Positions 9,848-18,263 of a DNA stretch of 64,000 bases are shown here, piece after piece. The position numbers and the translations under genes are program-made. Under the pieces are notes generated by a model that had not been told where the DNA came from, searched no databases, and worked only from the letters and a program-made list of their open reading frames with translations. The stretch's first letter is position 1; each line of letters opens with the position of its first letter. Origin of the DNA: Bacteroidota bacterium (lineage in GTDB: Bacteria > Bacteroidota > Ignavibacteria > Kryptoniales > JAKASW01); contig JAJYIT010000023.1 of the NCBI GenBank assembly GCA_021789975.1, positions 1-64,000 of the forward strand, written 5' to 3'.

Positions 9848-10293
9848 ATGACTAAGATGAAGTTAGAGCGGCAAGACAGCAAAAGCAACGGAATTAAGTT
9901 GTCAGAGTATGAGAACTACGTTGCAGTTGATTGGTCAAAGTCAAATATGGCGATAGCAAGATTAACGAGGAGTAGAGTTCAGCCAAAAGTGTTGGAACGT
10001 CCGGCAGATATTAGGGAGCTAAAGACATATCTAAAAGGACTGAAAGGCAAGACGATAGTGACAGTAGAAGAGACAATGGTTGCGCACTGGCTGTACTTGG
10101 AGCTTCATGATGTAGTGGACAAGATTTTGATATGCGATCCATACCTGCCTGCCGGCAGGCAGGCCGGAACAAGTTGTTATCGGACGGGCCGAAGATGGAC
10201 AAGATCGATGCTGGAAAGTTGTGCGAGCTATTGAGAGCCGGACTGATGTCAGATAGGCGACTAGTAAACGATACTTCTCACCAAGTCGAGTAA
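9848..10293 (+). pseudogene. IS110-family transposase remnant, frameshifted and truncated
   Basis: N-terminal part of a DEDD-type IS110 transposase/recombinase: VAVDWSKSNMAIARL (first catalytic Asp), TVEETMVAHWL (Glu) and, after a frame change, SDGPKMDKIDAGKLCELL (the DxxKID motif). AAGGAG lies 6 nt before the ATG. Between codons for DPY and RNK a 20-bp palindrome (10145-10164) is inserted and breaks the frame: in frame one the protein runs to 10234, and the true sequence resumes in another frame at 10165 and stops at 10293. The family is usually 300-400 aa, so most of the C-terminal half is missing. Inactive. Confidence 0.8.
10145..10164. repeat. 20-bp palindromic element inserted in transposase gene
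   Basis: CCTGCCTGCCGGCAGGCAGG (10144-10163) is a perfect palindrome. Removing 20 bases (10145-10164) restores a continuous IS110 reading frame across the motif DPYRNKLLSDGPK, so this is a clean insertion. Related arms occur at 5272-5293, and a half copy (GGCGGCAGGCAGGC) occurs near 10468-10481. It behaves like a miniature dispersed palindromic repeat. Confidence 0.8.
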
Positions 10294-10749
10294 AGAAAGG
10301 ATCAGTAGCAGAGAAAACTATGACTGACCGAAATATCTATACCGAGCTAGTCAGGCCGACAGAAAGCGGCGCAGCCATCTTATGCAGCTGTGAGACCAAA
10401 AGTCAGAAAACAAAAACACAATCTATGTTAATGGATTCTTATTATCTCTCGACTTTCTTTTCCATAGGCGGCAGGCAGGCACGCGTCTCGGCGGTGGATT
10501 GGTTTTCGGCCGCGCTCCTATGTCGCAGGTACCCTTATCTGGATTGCCACGTCGTCCGTCATTATATGTTATGGCGGACTACTCGCAATGGCTCGTTTGG
10601 AGAGAGAGGCGCAACTCCCGGGCTACACGATTCATGAGCGGGATCTCCAGGAAACTGTTTCCCTTCTTTCTGCTTATCGCGACCTTTTTTGTGACTCTGT
10701 TTGGCTTTGCGCCTCTGCGACTTTGCGGTGAGACTCTTCTTCTGCCGAA
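10294..10749. other. Non-coding stretch after the IS110 remnant, with CGCCTCTGCG-type repeat
   Basis: No frame here resembles a known protein. A half palindrome (GGCGGCAGGCAGGC) lies near 10468. At 10705-10732 there is one arm of a dispersed repeat (TTTGCGCCTCTGCG then ACTTTGCGGTGAG), whose opposite-orientation relative is at 34321-34389. The region looks like decayed mobile or repeat DNA at the 3' side of the UPF0182 gene. Confidence 0.45.
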
Positions 10750-13473
10750 TCATTTCTTCCTGGTCATGCTCTGGAGAACACCTTTGAGCTTATCCAATTC
10801 CCGACCATAGTTCGCCCAGTCGCCACTCTTCAGATAACCCAGCGCCCGATTGTAATAGCTCAGCGCCTCCTGTGCCATGCCGGACAACGGCCCTGTCGGA
10901 ACTCCGGTGAGAGCTTCCTGTGTCTGGACGGTGGAAATAGTATCCGCTGAGAACACGGCCCGCAGGGCATCGTCCAGGTTATCGCGCATCTGCAGATTAT
11001 CCTGAAGCGCAACGATGACGCGTTTCAATTCCGGCATCTTGCTCTGTTCCGACTGGAGGTAGACGGGTTCTACATACAGGAAAGAATGCTCAATAGGAAT
11101 GACGAGCAAATTCCCCCGGATCACCCTGGACCCCATTTGGTTCCATAGAGTCAGCTCGGAAGAGATATCGGGTTTCTGATTTATCCGGGCGTCGATTTGC
11201 AGCGGGCCGTAAATCAACTTTTCCTTAGAGAGACTGTATTCCAACAATTGCCCGTAATTGTCGCCGTCACACCGCGCACACAGCCAGGACACCATGTTGT
11301 TCTTGTTCGATGGCGTGAAGGGAATCATCAGAATAAATTCCTCCGACTTGGTGTCCGGCAGCCTCATGATGATGTAATAAGGGAGCATCGGCTGCTCCTG
11401 CTGGTTGTATACCTCTTTCGGGATACTCCACAAGTCTTCCTGGTTATAGAAGACCTGCGGGTTTGTCATGTGAAATGTCCTGAACATGTCTGCCTGGATC
11501 TGGAATAAGTCCATGGGGTAACGTATGTGCCTTCTCAGAAAGGTGGGCATCTCGCTGACGGGCTTGAACAGATTTGGAAATATTTTCTCGTACGTCCGGA
11601 TCAGCGGATCCGAAGGATCGATGACGTAATATGAAACGCTTCCGTTATATGCATCGATAACTACCTTAACGGAATTGCGAATGTAGTTGATCCCATAGTA
11701 ATTTTGTCCCCCATAAAAAGGCTGCGAGTAAGGAAACATGCTCGACGTGGTATAGGCGTCATGAATCCAATACAGATGACCGTCATTGCCCACCACCAGG
11801 TAGGGTTCGGAATCATATTTAAGAAACGGTGCGATCGTTCTGTCACGGTCGGTGATGTCTCTATGGAACATGATGCGGCTCTCGCTTGTCACGTAGCCGG
11901 TCAGCAGGATGTTTATGTCCGAAAATTTCCATGCGTAAACCAGCCTCCTGAAAAGGCTGGAGAGCCGAACTCCGCCCGTGCCATGATAGGAAGTGTACAC
12001 ATCCTGGCTGCCGCTCGGGTAGTCGAACTCCTCGGTTTTGGTGTTGACGAGGACATACTGATTTGTTTGTTCGCCATAGTAGATTTGCGGCCGGGTAATT
12101 GACAATGCGCTTGAGTCGGGAGGAATGTTTTTCACGATTAGATTGGGCATGCCGGATTCCGTGATCTCGTTTACAGGGCTCATCACCAGGCCGTAACCGT
12201 GTGTGTATTTCAGATGAAGGTTGATCCATGTCTGTGCGCGGGCAGGAAGCTGCGAAGCGGGTAGTTCCCTGGCGGCAACAGCCACCTCTGTGTACCTCCC
12301 GTTTATATGATATCGATCCACCTGTACATTGTTGAAATTGTAATAGAGCCGGATTTCCTGCAGTTGCCTGTAGGTATTGATGAGCGGCCTGGTATCCCAG
12401 AGCCTGATGTTGTGGATTGTCGAGTCGTTCGCCTTCATCTCTTCGTATGTCAGTGGCTGCCCCACCGGGAAAGGTTTGTCTTTGACTTTTTGCAACCCAA
12501 ACCCCAGACGGGTGAATTTAATATTGTTGACAATGTAAGGAGTCTCCATCGTCAACTGGTTGGGCTTAACAACATACTGCTCGATCAGGCTGGGATAAAT
12601 CCAGGAGAAAACTATAAGGACGGCAAAGAAGAGACCGATCGAATAGAGAACGTATCTCCATTTCTTGAAGTAGGGCACCGTGAAAAAGAGGACCGCGACG
12701 ATCAGGGATACGATGAACACCGCCCAGTAGGCGGGAATCTGCGCGTGGACATCCGCATACGATGCGCCGTATGCCACACCTGAACTCGAATACATCAGAT
12801 TGTATAGGTTTAGTCTGAAAACGAAGGCGATCCCCAGAAAAAATAAGCCACCCAGAACCGCCAGATGAGACTGGGCTTTCTTGTTGACAGAAAAGCGATT
12901 TCCCTGGAGACCGACGGCCTGGTCCATGAAATAGGAAATCAGAACCCCTGCCGAGACGATAACTACTGCAAACAAATACCAGCCCTGCAAGAAATCATAG
13001 AACGGGAGGCGGAAGACATAGAAACCGGCATCCTTCGAGAAGATCGGGTCGGCGACTCCGAACCTGGTGGCATGAAGGAACTTCAAGAATGTTTGCCATG
13101 AGGCGGATGCCTGCGAGCCCATCATAAATGAAAAGAACAGGATGATCGCCGCCCAAGAATATTTTGCGAATCTATCGCTGAAAGCAATATCGGTAAGCCT
13201 GGGTGCTCGCTCTGCGAACGGCACTTTCAACGAGCGGGTATAACTTCCACGTTTCCTCGCGACGGCAATGTTCCACCATGCGAAAATTCCAAACACGAGA
13301 AAGAAGACGAGGAACGACAGGATCTTTGCCCATAGGATCGTGGTAAATACCGCGCCGTAACCCAAACTCCGAAACCAGAGCCAGTCGCCGTAATACCCGA
13401 CAAAACCGGAGAATACCACCACCAGGGCTATGATAAGAATGGCAATCGAGACAAGAAGTAATTTTGTTTTCAT
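10750..13473 (-). CDS. UPF0182 family membrane protein
   Basis: Large membrane protein of 907 aa matching the UPF0182 (COG1615) family in size and layout. About seven transmembrane segments fill the first third (starting LLLVSIAILIIALVVVFSGF), followed by WFRSLGYGAVF, a family-typical segment, and a long extracytoplasmic domain with family-like stretches such as NAYNGSVSYYVIDPSDPLI and LIPIEHSFLYVEPVYLQ in approximate form. The C-terminal 80 residues (ALSYYNRALGYLKSGDWANYG) are helical, as usual for the family. The physiological role is unknown. The gene stands alone, with remnant DNA on one side and a 469-base spacer on the other. Confidence 0.85.
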   Translation of the reverse strand: MKTKLLLVSIAILIIALVVVFSGFVGYYGDWLWFRSLGYGAVFTTILWAKILSFLVFFLVFGIFAWWNIAVARKRGSYTRSLKVPFAERAPRLTDIAFSDRFAKYSWAAIILFFSFMMGSQASASWQTFLKFLHATRFGVADPIFSKDAGFYVFRLPFYDFLQGWYLFAVVIVSAGVLISYFMDQAVGLQGNRFSVNKKAQSHLAVLGGLFFLGIAFVFRLNLYNLMYSSSGVAYGASYADVHAQIPAYWAVFIVSLIVAVLFFTVPYFKKWRYVLYSIGLFFAVLIVFSWIYPSLIEQYVVKPNQLTMETPYIVNNIKFTRLGFGLQKVKDKPFPVGQPLTYEEMKANDSTIHNIRLWDTRPLINTYRQLQEIRLYYNFNNVQVDRYHINGRYTEVAVAARELPASQLPARAQTWINLHLKYTHGYGLVMSPVNEITESGMPNLIVKNIPPDSSALSITRPQIYYGEQTNQYVLVNTKTEEFDYPSGSQDVYTSYHGTGGVRLSSLFRRLVYAWKFSDINILLTGYVTSESRIMFHRDITDRDRTIAPFLKYDSEPYLVVGNDGHLYWIHDAYTTSSMFPYSQPFYGGQNYYGINYIRNSVKVVIDAYNGSVSYYVIDPSDPLIRTYEKIFPNLFKPVSEMPTFLRRHIRYPMDLFQIQADMFRTFHMTNPQVFYNQEDLWSIPKEVYNQQEQPMLPYYIIMRLPDTKSEEFILMIPFTPSNKNNMVSWLCARCDGDNYGQLLEYSLSKEKLIYGPLQIDARINQKPDISSELTLWNQMGSRVIRGNLLVIPIEHSFLYVEPVYLQSEQSKMPELKRVIVALQDNLQMRDNLDDALRAVFSADTISTVQTQEALTGVPTGPLSGMAQEALSYYNRALGYLKSGDWANYGRELDKLKGVLQSMTRKK

Positions 13474-13942
13474 TTTAACATCCTAATCTATTTCTTCGCA
13501 ACCCGCGCCCGAACTGTTACCCCGTACTAAGTTAGTGCTCCTGTCACGAATTGGCAAACATGAAGTTCTTTTGGGTGGGTAACGCCTCGCTGAGGGTGCT
13601 GAAGTCTACGACGAAACGGTCTGTAACCGCCAGGTCGCAATGGAGCCAAAGGCAACTGGACTTCAATCAGGCACCCGGCGGTTGATCCGATCCCCCGGTG
13701 CTGCAGGTCAACGAGTCCACACTTCGGATAATATTCATACAGCCGACGGAAGATTCACGGTCAACTCACTTCGTGAGAAGACTGGCTGGAACCCGGCGGG
13801 CACTTAATCCAGTCGCACTGTTTTGAAAAGAGTAACGAACATTTAAAAGCGAAAAGACTTCGTTGCAGTTAAATGTGTTCGTGTACGACTACACTTGGTG
13901 TGAGCCGGATGCAACGTCAGCCGGCTGCGAACAACTTCGCCT
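13474..13942. other. Intergenic spacer with degenerate repeat copy
   Basis: This 469-base spacer holds no supported gene. Bases 13528-13558 (TAAGTTAGT then GCTCCTGTCACGAATTGGCAAA) match 36635-36665 at about 26 of 31 positions. The GTCAnGnATTGGCAAA pattern recalls end sequences of some insertion sequences, so both sites may be IS scars. It also contains the 3' untranslated side of the cupredoxin operon. Confidence 0.4.
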
Positions 13943-14827
13943 TTACTGCTTCAACTCGAAATTTTCCTCGATGCTTCCTGATTCGGGAATAATTATGCGG
14001 ACCGACTGGCTCCTGTAGTATCCGTACCATGATCTCAAGATATATTTTCCCGCCGGTAGGTTTCTTATGACATACCTCCCTGTGCTGTCCGTTACAGCGT
14101 AATAAGGATTTTGCAGTGCCACAATCCATGCCTGCATCTCGGGATGTATATCGCAAAGGATCAGAGCGAAGCAACGGGGACTTTTGAAAGTAAAACGCCT
14201 GCTCTTGCCGGGTGCAAACGATCCGAGATTGAAGCTTCCTGCACACTGAGACGGCGTGAAAACATCGTGCAGCACTACATCGCTGTTGAGGAATTCCACC
14301 GTGGTACCTGCGAGTATCGGAAGAACGGCCGGGTTAAATGCAAGATGCCTTTGATCCATGACTGCCGGCTTTTTCGGCGGTACAAAAGTACTATCTACAT
14401 ATTCGACATAGACGACAGCGTTAGCATTGCTGGCTCCTCCGACTACCGTGACCTTTCCCTTAATGTCGCCCGCCAATAAACGGCTTGGAAGCGTGAAAGT
14501 GGGAAGTATGAATCCGATGAAGAAGAAAAATCCCAGGACGGCCGAGGCGCAAGTAAGAGGCCGTCCTACATGATTGCCGGCGTCAGTTCGTCTACGAGAA
14601 TGTAAACGGAGTGCCTTCGTGACGTTCAAACGTTCAGTATAAGTATGCAGAATACCGCACGGCAGAATCGGAAACCTTTCCAGTCTTGAAAGACAGATGT
14701 CCGACAAAAGCATTCGGGAATTACGCCGGTGGTTCTTAGGGACTATGTCCACCACGACACCAGCTTTCGAACAGTCTACGATCAGGCTCGCGAACTTATT
14801 CTCAGTGTTCCCCCGTTGCATTTTCAT
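13943..14827 (-). CDS. Cupredoxin-like periplasmic protein (type-1 copper site, carboxypeptidase-like fold)
   Basis: The conserved part begins after a hydrophobic signal segment (LGFFFFIGFILPTF, about residues 97-110) with GDIKGKVTVVGG. Likely type-1 copper ligands are His in LHDVF, then Cys, His and Met in LCDIHPEM. The C-terminal part (YAVTDSTGRYVIRNLPAGKYILRS, in approximate positions 245-270) is a carboxypeptidase-regulatory-like beta domain. This family occurs beside multiheme respiratory genes as a plastocyanin-like electron carrier. The frame opens at 14827, overlapping the cytochrome gene by 26 bases, but the first 80 or so residues look non-native; the real start is unclear, perhaps a TTG near residue 67. 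It is last in the 22.9-13.9 kb operon. Confidence 0.7.
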   Translation of the reverse strand: MKMQRGNTENKFASLIVDCSKAGVVVDIVPKNHRRNSRMLLSDICLSRLERFPILPCGILHTYTERLNVTKALRLHSRRRTDAGNHVGRPLTCASAVLGFFFFIGFILPTFTLPSRLLAGDIKGKVTVVGGASNANAVVYVEYVDSTFVPPKKPAVMDQRHLAFNPAVLPILAGTTVEFLNSDVVLHDVFTPSQCAGSFNLGSFAPGKSRRFTFKSPRCFALILCDIHPEMQAWIVALQNPYYAVTDSTGRYVIRNLPAGKYILRSWYGYYRSQSVRIIIPESGSIEENFELKQ

Positions 14828-15953
14828 TCACGAAAAGATACAAAGATTTAATGTCATTTGGGAGAAGCTTCGGTAGCTTTTTCCCCCTGGCGACCAAGAT
14901 TTCTTCCATTTGTGAAACATGGTTCCACAGTGCGGCGAGAAATTCATCCTTGTCGCGGTACACCGCAAGCTGTCCGACTGTCGGCGCTTTGAGTTTGTTG
15001 CCCGCGAAGTGACAGTTTGAGCATCCGTCATCTTTGAAAAGACGAGCACCAGCCTCAGCCGATCCTGTCGTTTTCGGTGTGCTGCTGAAATACAAATACG
15101 ATATTACGTCTGCCATCTGGTTATCGGTAAAGAGCGGGAAGGGCTTCTTCATTTGACGCGCCGCGTTTAACATTTTCTCTGAATGGTCCCACATGATACC
15201 AGCTATTTTCATAACGCTTTGGTTTGTGTTTGTCTCATCCAGTCTGGGGCCGATATTTTTCTGCACATGGCAATACTCGCATCCCTTCTCTTTGAACAAC
15301 TTCAACCCGCGGGTCGGATCACCGGGATAAGAGTATATTCTCTCTTCAGTCTTCAACGAGCTGGCCTGCCTTAGATACTCAGCCAGGTCCGCAAACTCGT
15401 TATCCGAAAAGACCGGGAGGCTGACTTTCTTCGAGATACGTCTCCGCTCCATGGCCACGGCATGGTTCCACATTTCCTGAGCCAGCTTCACCGGCGACTT
15501 GAAGACCTTCATGCTATCGAGAGGTATCTTACCGCTCACAGGCATGCCTACCGAATGACATTCTACGCAGTTCTTGCTGACGAACAACTCTTTACCGACC
15601 GATGAATTACCCGGTTGCCCAAGGTAACGAACAAAGTAAAGGAAGTTCGAGAGTTCTCTGAAATCTGTTCCATTGAACTGAGGTCTTTCCGTCCTGGTAC
15701 GCGACATTACCGCCAGCATCTGCTCCGAATGATTCCACATCTTTGATAGAAGGTCATACTCGTCCCCGATGAATACTTGCTTCCCAAAATCCGGAGCCAC
15801 CGTTCCCCCGGTGCCGTTTACTGCATGGCAGTTCAAGCATCCCTGTTTTTCGAGCACTTCCCTTCCTGCCAAAGGGTTCTTCGGCAGCACCTGCGCCATG
15901 GCAACGGCAGACCAGAGAATCAGAACAATCATTTGTCGTATTTTCATTTTCAT
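14802..15953 (-). CDS. Tetraheme c-type cytochrome built of four monoheme-like modules
   Basis: Periplasmic cytochrome c of 383 aa with a signal peptide (1-21, VAMAQ) and four heme motifs, CLNCH, CVECH, CEYCH and CSNCH, spaced about 85-100 residues apart. Each sits in a repeated module containing MWNHSEQM-like text (MWNHAVAM, MWDHSEKM, LWNHVSQM). The conserved His and Met in these repeats may supply distal ligands. The repeat layout suggests gene duplication of a small class I-like cytochrome. It overlaps the preceding small membrane gene by ATGA. It probably passes electrons between the membrane complex encoded upstream and the cupredoxin encoded downstream. Confidence 0.85.
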   Translation of the reverse strand: MKMKIRQMIVLILWSAVAMAQVLPKNPLAGREVLEKQGCLNCHAVNGTGGTVAPDFGKQVFIGDEYDLLSKMWNHSEQMLAVMSRTRTERPQFNGTDFRELSNFLYFVRYLGQPGNSSVGKELFVSKNCVECHSVGMPVSGKIPLDSMKVFKSPVKLAQEMWNHAVAMERRRISKKVSLPVFSDNEFADLAEYLRQASSLKTEERIYSYPGDPTRGLKLFKEKGCEYCHVQKNIGPRLDETNTNQSVMKIAGIMWDHSEKMLNAARQMKKPFPLFTDNQMADVISYLYFSSTPKTTGSAEAGARLFKDDGCSNCHFAGNKLKAPTVGQLAVYRDKDEFLAALWNHVSQMEEILVARGKKLPKLLPNDIKSLYLFVNENATGEH

Positions 15954-16177
15954 GCCTCTTTCCTGTGCAGACTAAAGAAGACATAGGACAGGACACCGGC
16001 AAGTATCCAGAACACGGTGATTGCAAGTATGCTTATCCATAACGAAGCAGTCTGCGCATCCTTGACCTGGTTGGCGATGATTACGAGATGCACGAACCAC
16101 CATGTTACTCCGATCGCGAGTAACCAGTTGAACGAAAGCGTGATGAGCTGGATGGTAAAAACCTTTTTATCACTCAT
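15950..16177 (-). CDS. Small two-helix membrane protein of the NrfD operon
   Basis: Protein of 75 aa with two hydrophobic segments (about 8-32 and 45-67) and a short basic tail. I do not recognise a named family. It sits between the NrfD-type gene (11-base gap) and the tetraheme cytochrome gene (ATGA overlap), so it is probably a small subunit or assembly factor of the membrane complex, comparable in position to small subunits of alternative complex III. That role is inferred from location only. Confidence 0.6.
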   Translation of the reverse strand: MSDKKVFTIQLITLSFNWLLAIGVTWWFVHLVIIANQVKDAQTASLWISILAITVFWILAGVLSYVFFSLHRKEA

Positions 16178-16188
16178 GTCGTTGCCTC

Positions 16189-17553
16189 TTATATCTCTGC
16201 TTTTACCGACGCTTCAACGCCGGCTTCATCTCTCTGTCCGGGCAGGTAATCCCGCAGCCGCATGGAGACTTCATGTATGCTGTGCTCCCGCCCTTCTTTA
16301 GTCTCCCAGATCGAAATAAGCGGAAACAACTTTGAGAACCCCATGAAGCCAAGCACGAATGCCGATGTAGCTGCAGCAGCTATTCCCAGCTCCGTGATGG
16401 ACGGGACGTACATTCCCGTCGGGTATGGGAGTCTCGGGTTCGCGAGCGTCGGTATGATAATGATAAGCCTTTCAAGCCACATCCCGATAACGACTCCGAT
16501 TGACGCAACCAGGATGCCGGGAATCGTCTTCGTTTTCTTGTTGCTCAGTATAACAATCGGTAAAAGGAAATTGCAGAACACCATGGCCCAGAAGAACGGT
16601 GCATACGCACCTATAAACTTATACAAGAACACTCTCATCTCTGCTGGCTCATGCCCGTAAAAAGTTGTCAGGAATTCAGCGAACGTGAAGTAGGTCCAGA
16701 GCAGAGCCACGACAAGAAGAAGTGTTCCCAGATATCTGAAGTGGATTTCTTTCAGATAGTCTTCAAAGTGGAATATTTTCCTGAACGTGACCATGACAAT
16801 GACAAGCGCGGCGATTCCCGAGTAAATTGCACCTACCACGAAATATGGCCCGAAGATAGTGCTGTGCCAGCCGGGCTGAAGTGTCATTCCGAAAATCCAC
16901 GCGATGATGGTGTGTACCGAAACAGCAATAGGTATGACCATCACCATTAGAATGTTTATTGCTCTCTCCAGTGCGTGCTTCTGTCTCGGAGTGCCTTTGT
17001 ACCCCCACGCGAGTATCCTGTAGAAATTGTGTAGTTTACCCCCCCTGTCGCGCAGGAGCGCGATGTCGGGTATCATGGGCACGTACAAATAGATCGTCGA
17101 CGCTGTGAAGTAAGCAGTGACGCTGGTCAGATCCCACAAGAGCGGCGACTGCAGCCTGCCTCTCTCGAACAAATGCAGGATCCTGTCCGGCCTGCCAAGA
17201 TCGATGATCGGATGCAAACCGCCGATGGCAAGAACGATTCCGGTTATGACTTCTGCCATTCTCGTGATGGGCCGTCGCCATTCGGCTTTCGAGAGTCGAA
17301 GAATGGCAGAAATCAATGTGCCGGCATGGGAGATACCGATGAAGAAGACGAAGTCCACGATGTAGAATGCCCAGGAAACCGGCTCGTCCATCCCGGTTGC
17401 ACCGAGGCCGTAGAAAAGTTGATGGATGTAGCAGCCCAGTCCAAATAGGAAGACTGCCGCCAGAGCGATTACGACGACATAGAACGTTCTGCTTGTTTGG
17501 TATATCGGTCTGAAGAGGACTTCATCTTCATCGTGCAGGTCTTGGTAACTCAT
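16189..17553 (-). CDS. NrfD/ActC-type quinone-interacting membrane subunit
   Basis: Integral membrane protein of 454 aa with about ten transmembrane helices. It belongs to the NrfD/PsrC superfamily, as shown by FFIGISHAGTLISAILRL, GGLHPIIDLGRPDRILHLF and the cytoplasmic ending KLFPLISIWETKEG. Its size and sequence style match ActC of alternative complex III and related ten-helix members rather than the shorter NrfD. It should bind menaquinone or menaquinol at the inner membrane and pass electrons to or from the ferredoxin subunit encoded immediately upstream (16-base gap). Confidence 0.88.
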   Translation of the reverse strand: MSYQDLHDEDEVLFRPIYQTSRTFYVVVIALAAVFLFGLGCYIHQLFYGLGATGMDEPVSWAFYIVDFVFFIGISHAGTLISAILRLSKAEWRRPITRMAEVITGIVLAIGGLHPIIDLGRPDRILHLFERGRLQSPLLWDLTSVTAYFTASTIYLYVPMIPDIALLRDRGGKLHNFYRILAWGYKGTPRQKHALERAINILMVMVIPIAVSVHTIIAWIFGMTLQPGWHSTIFGPYFVVGAIYSGIAALVIVMVTFRKIFHFEDYLKEIHFRYLGTLLLVVALLWTYFTFAEFLTTFYGHEPAEMRVFLYKFIGAYAPFFWAMVFCNFLLPIVILSNKKTKTIPGILVASIGVVIGMWLERLIIIIPTLANPRLPYPTGMYVPSITELGIAAAATSAFVLGFMGFSKLFPLISIWETKEGREHSIHEVSMRLRDYLPGQRDEAGVEASVKAEI

Positions 17554-17569
17554 AACTCGATTTCCTCGT

Positions 17570-18256
17570 TCATTCTATAGCATTCAGATAGCGAACCTTC
17601 GGGACGGTACCCAGCTCCTCCAGTAGACCGAATGCGCGGTAGTCTCGCGAGGCTTTCGTTACTTCGCTCTTCGGATCGTCCAGGTCGCCGAATGTGATCG
17701 CGTCGACCGGACAGACTTCGACGCATGCAGGCACATAATCACCCGGCTCGAGCTTCCTGTGCTCGACCGCCGCCTTTTCGGAAGCCTTTTGAAGACGCTG
17801 AATACAGAAGGTGCATTTCTCGACGACGCCTTTCGGGCGAACCGAAACGTCCGGGTCGTAGGTTTTCTCCATCTGGACCGGTTGCGCCTGCCTGTCCCAA
17901 TTGAAGACCTTCACTGTGTAGGGACAATTGGCCATACAGTAACGGCAGCCGATGCACTGTGGGTAGATCTGTGCCACGATACCATCGGGCCTCTTGTAAG
18001 TTGCCCTGACCGGACAGACTTTTATACAAGACGGCTCGTCGCACTGCATGCAGTTTCGAGGCAAAGCCTTGGGCCTGATGTTAGGATAGTCGCCGTCGAA
18101 TTCCAGCGTCAGCATTTTCATCCAGAACATCGCCCTCCCGTTCTGCGCATCATCCTCCGAGACAATCTGAACATTGTTCTCCAATTTGCAGGCTGTGACG
18201 CATGCCTGGCAGGAAGTGCATTTGTTCAGGTCTATCATCATTCCATATTTCGGCAT
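17570..18256 (-). CDS. Four-cluster [4Fe-4S] ferredoxin subunit (PsrB/ActB type)
   Basis: Iron-sulfur protein of 228 aa without a signal peptide. The cysteine motifs are CTSCQACVTAC, CMQCDEPSCIKVCP, CIGCRYCMANCP and KCTFC with a later CVEVCP, the standard four-cluster set of DMSO-reductase-type electron transfer subunits. It should be exported folded with the Tat-dependent large subunit encoded upstream (7-base gap) and link it to the NrfD-type membrane subunit. In alternative complex III this module is fused to the molybdopterin-like part; here they are separate genes. Confidence 0.92.
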   Translation of the reverse strand: MPKYGMMIDLNKCTSCQACVTACKLENNVQIVSEDDAQNGRAMFWMKMLTLEFDGDYPNIRPKALPRNCMQCDEPSCIKVCPVRATYKRPDGIVAQIYPQCIGCRYCMANCPYTVKVFNWDRQAQPVQMEKTYDPDVSVRPKGVVEKCTFCIQRLQKASEKAAVEHRKLEPGDYVPACVEVCPVDAITFGDLDDPKSEVTKASRDYRAFGLLEELGTVPKVRYLNAIE

Positions 18257-18263
18257 GATCTTC

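Noticed and set aside
10320-10810. Overlapping plus-strand frames after the IS110 remnant
   Set aside because: They run through repeat DNA and the end of the UPF0182 gene; no domain can be recognised.
14111-14479. Plus-strand open frame of 122 codons
   Set aside because: Antisense to the cupredoxin gene whose copper-ligand motifs are clear.
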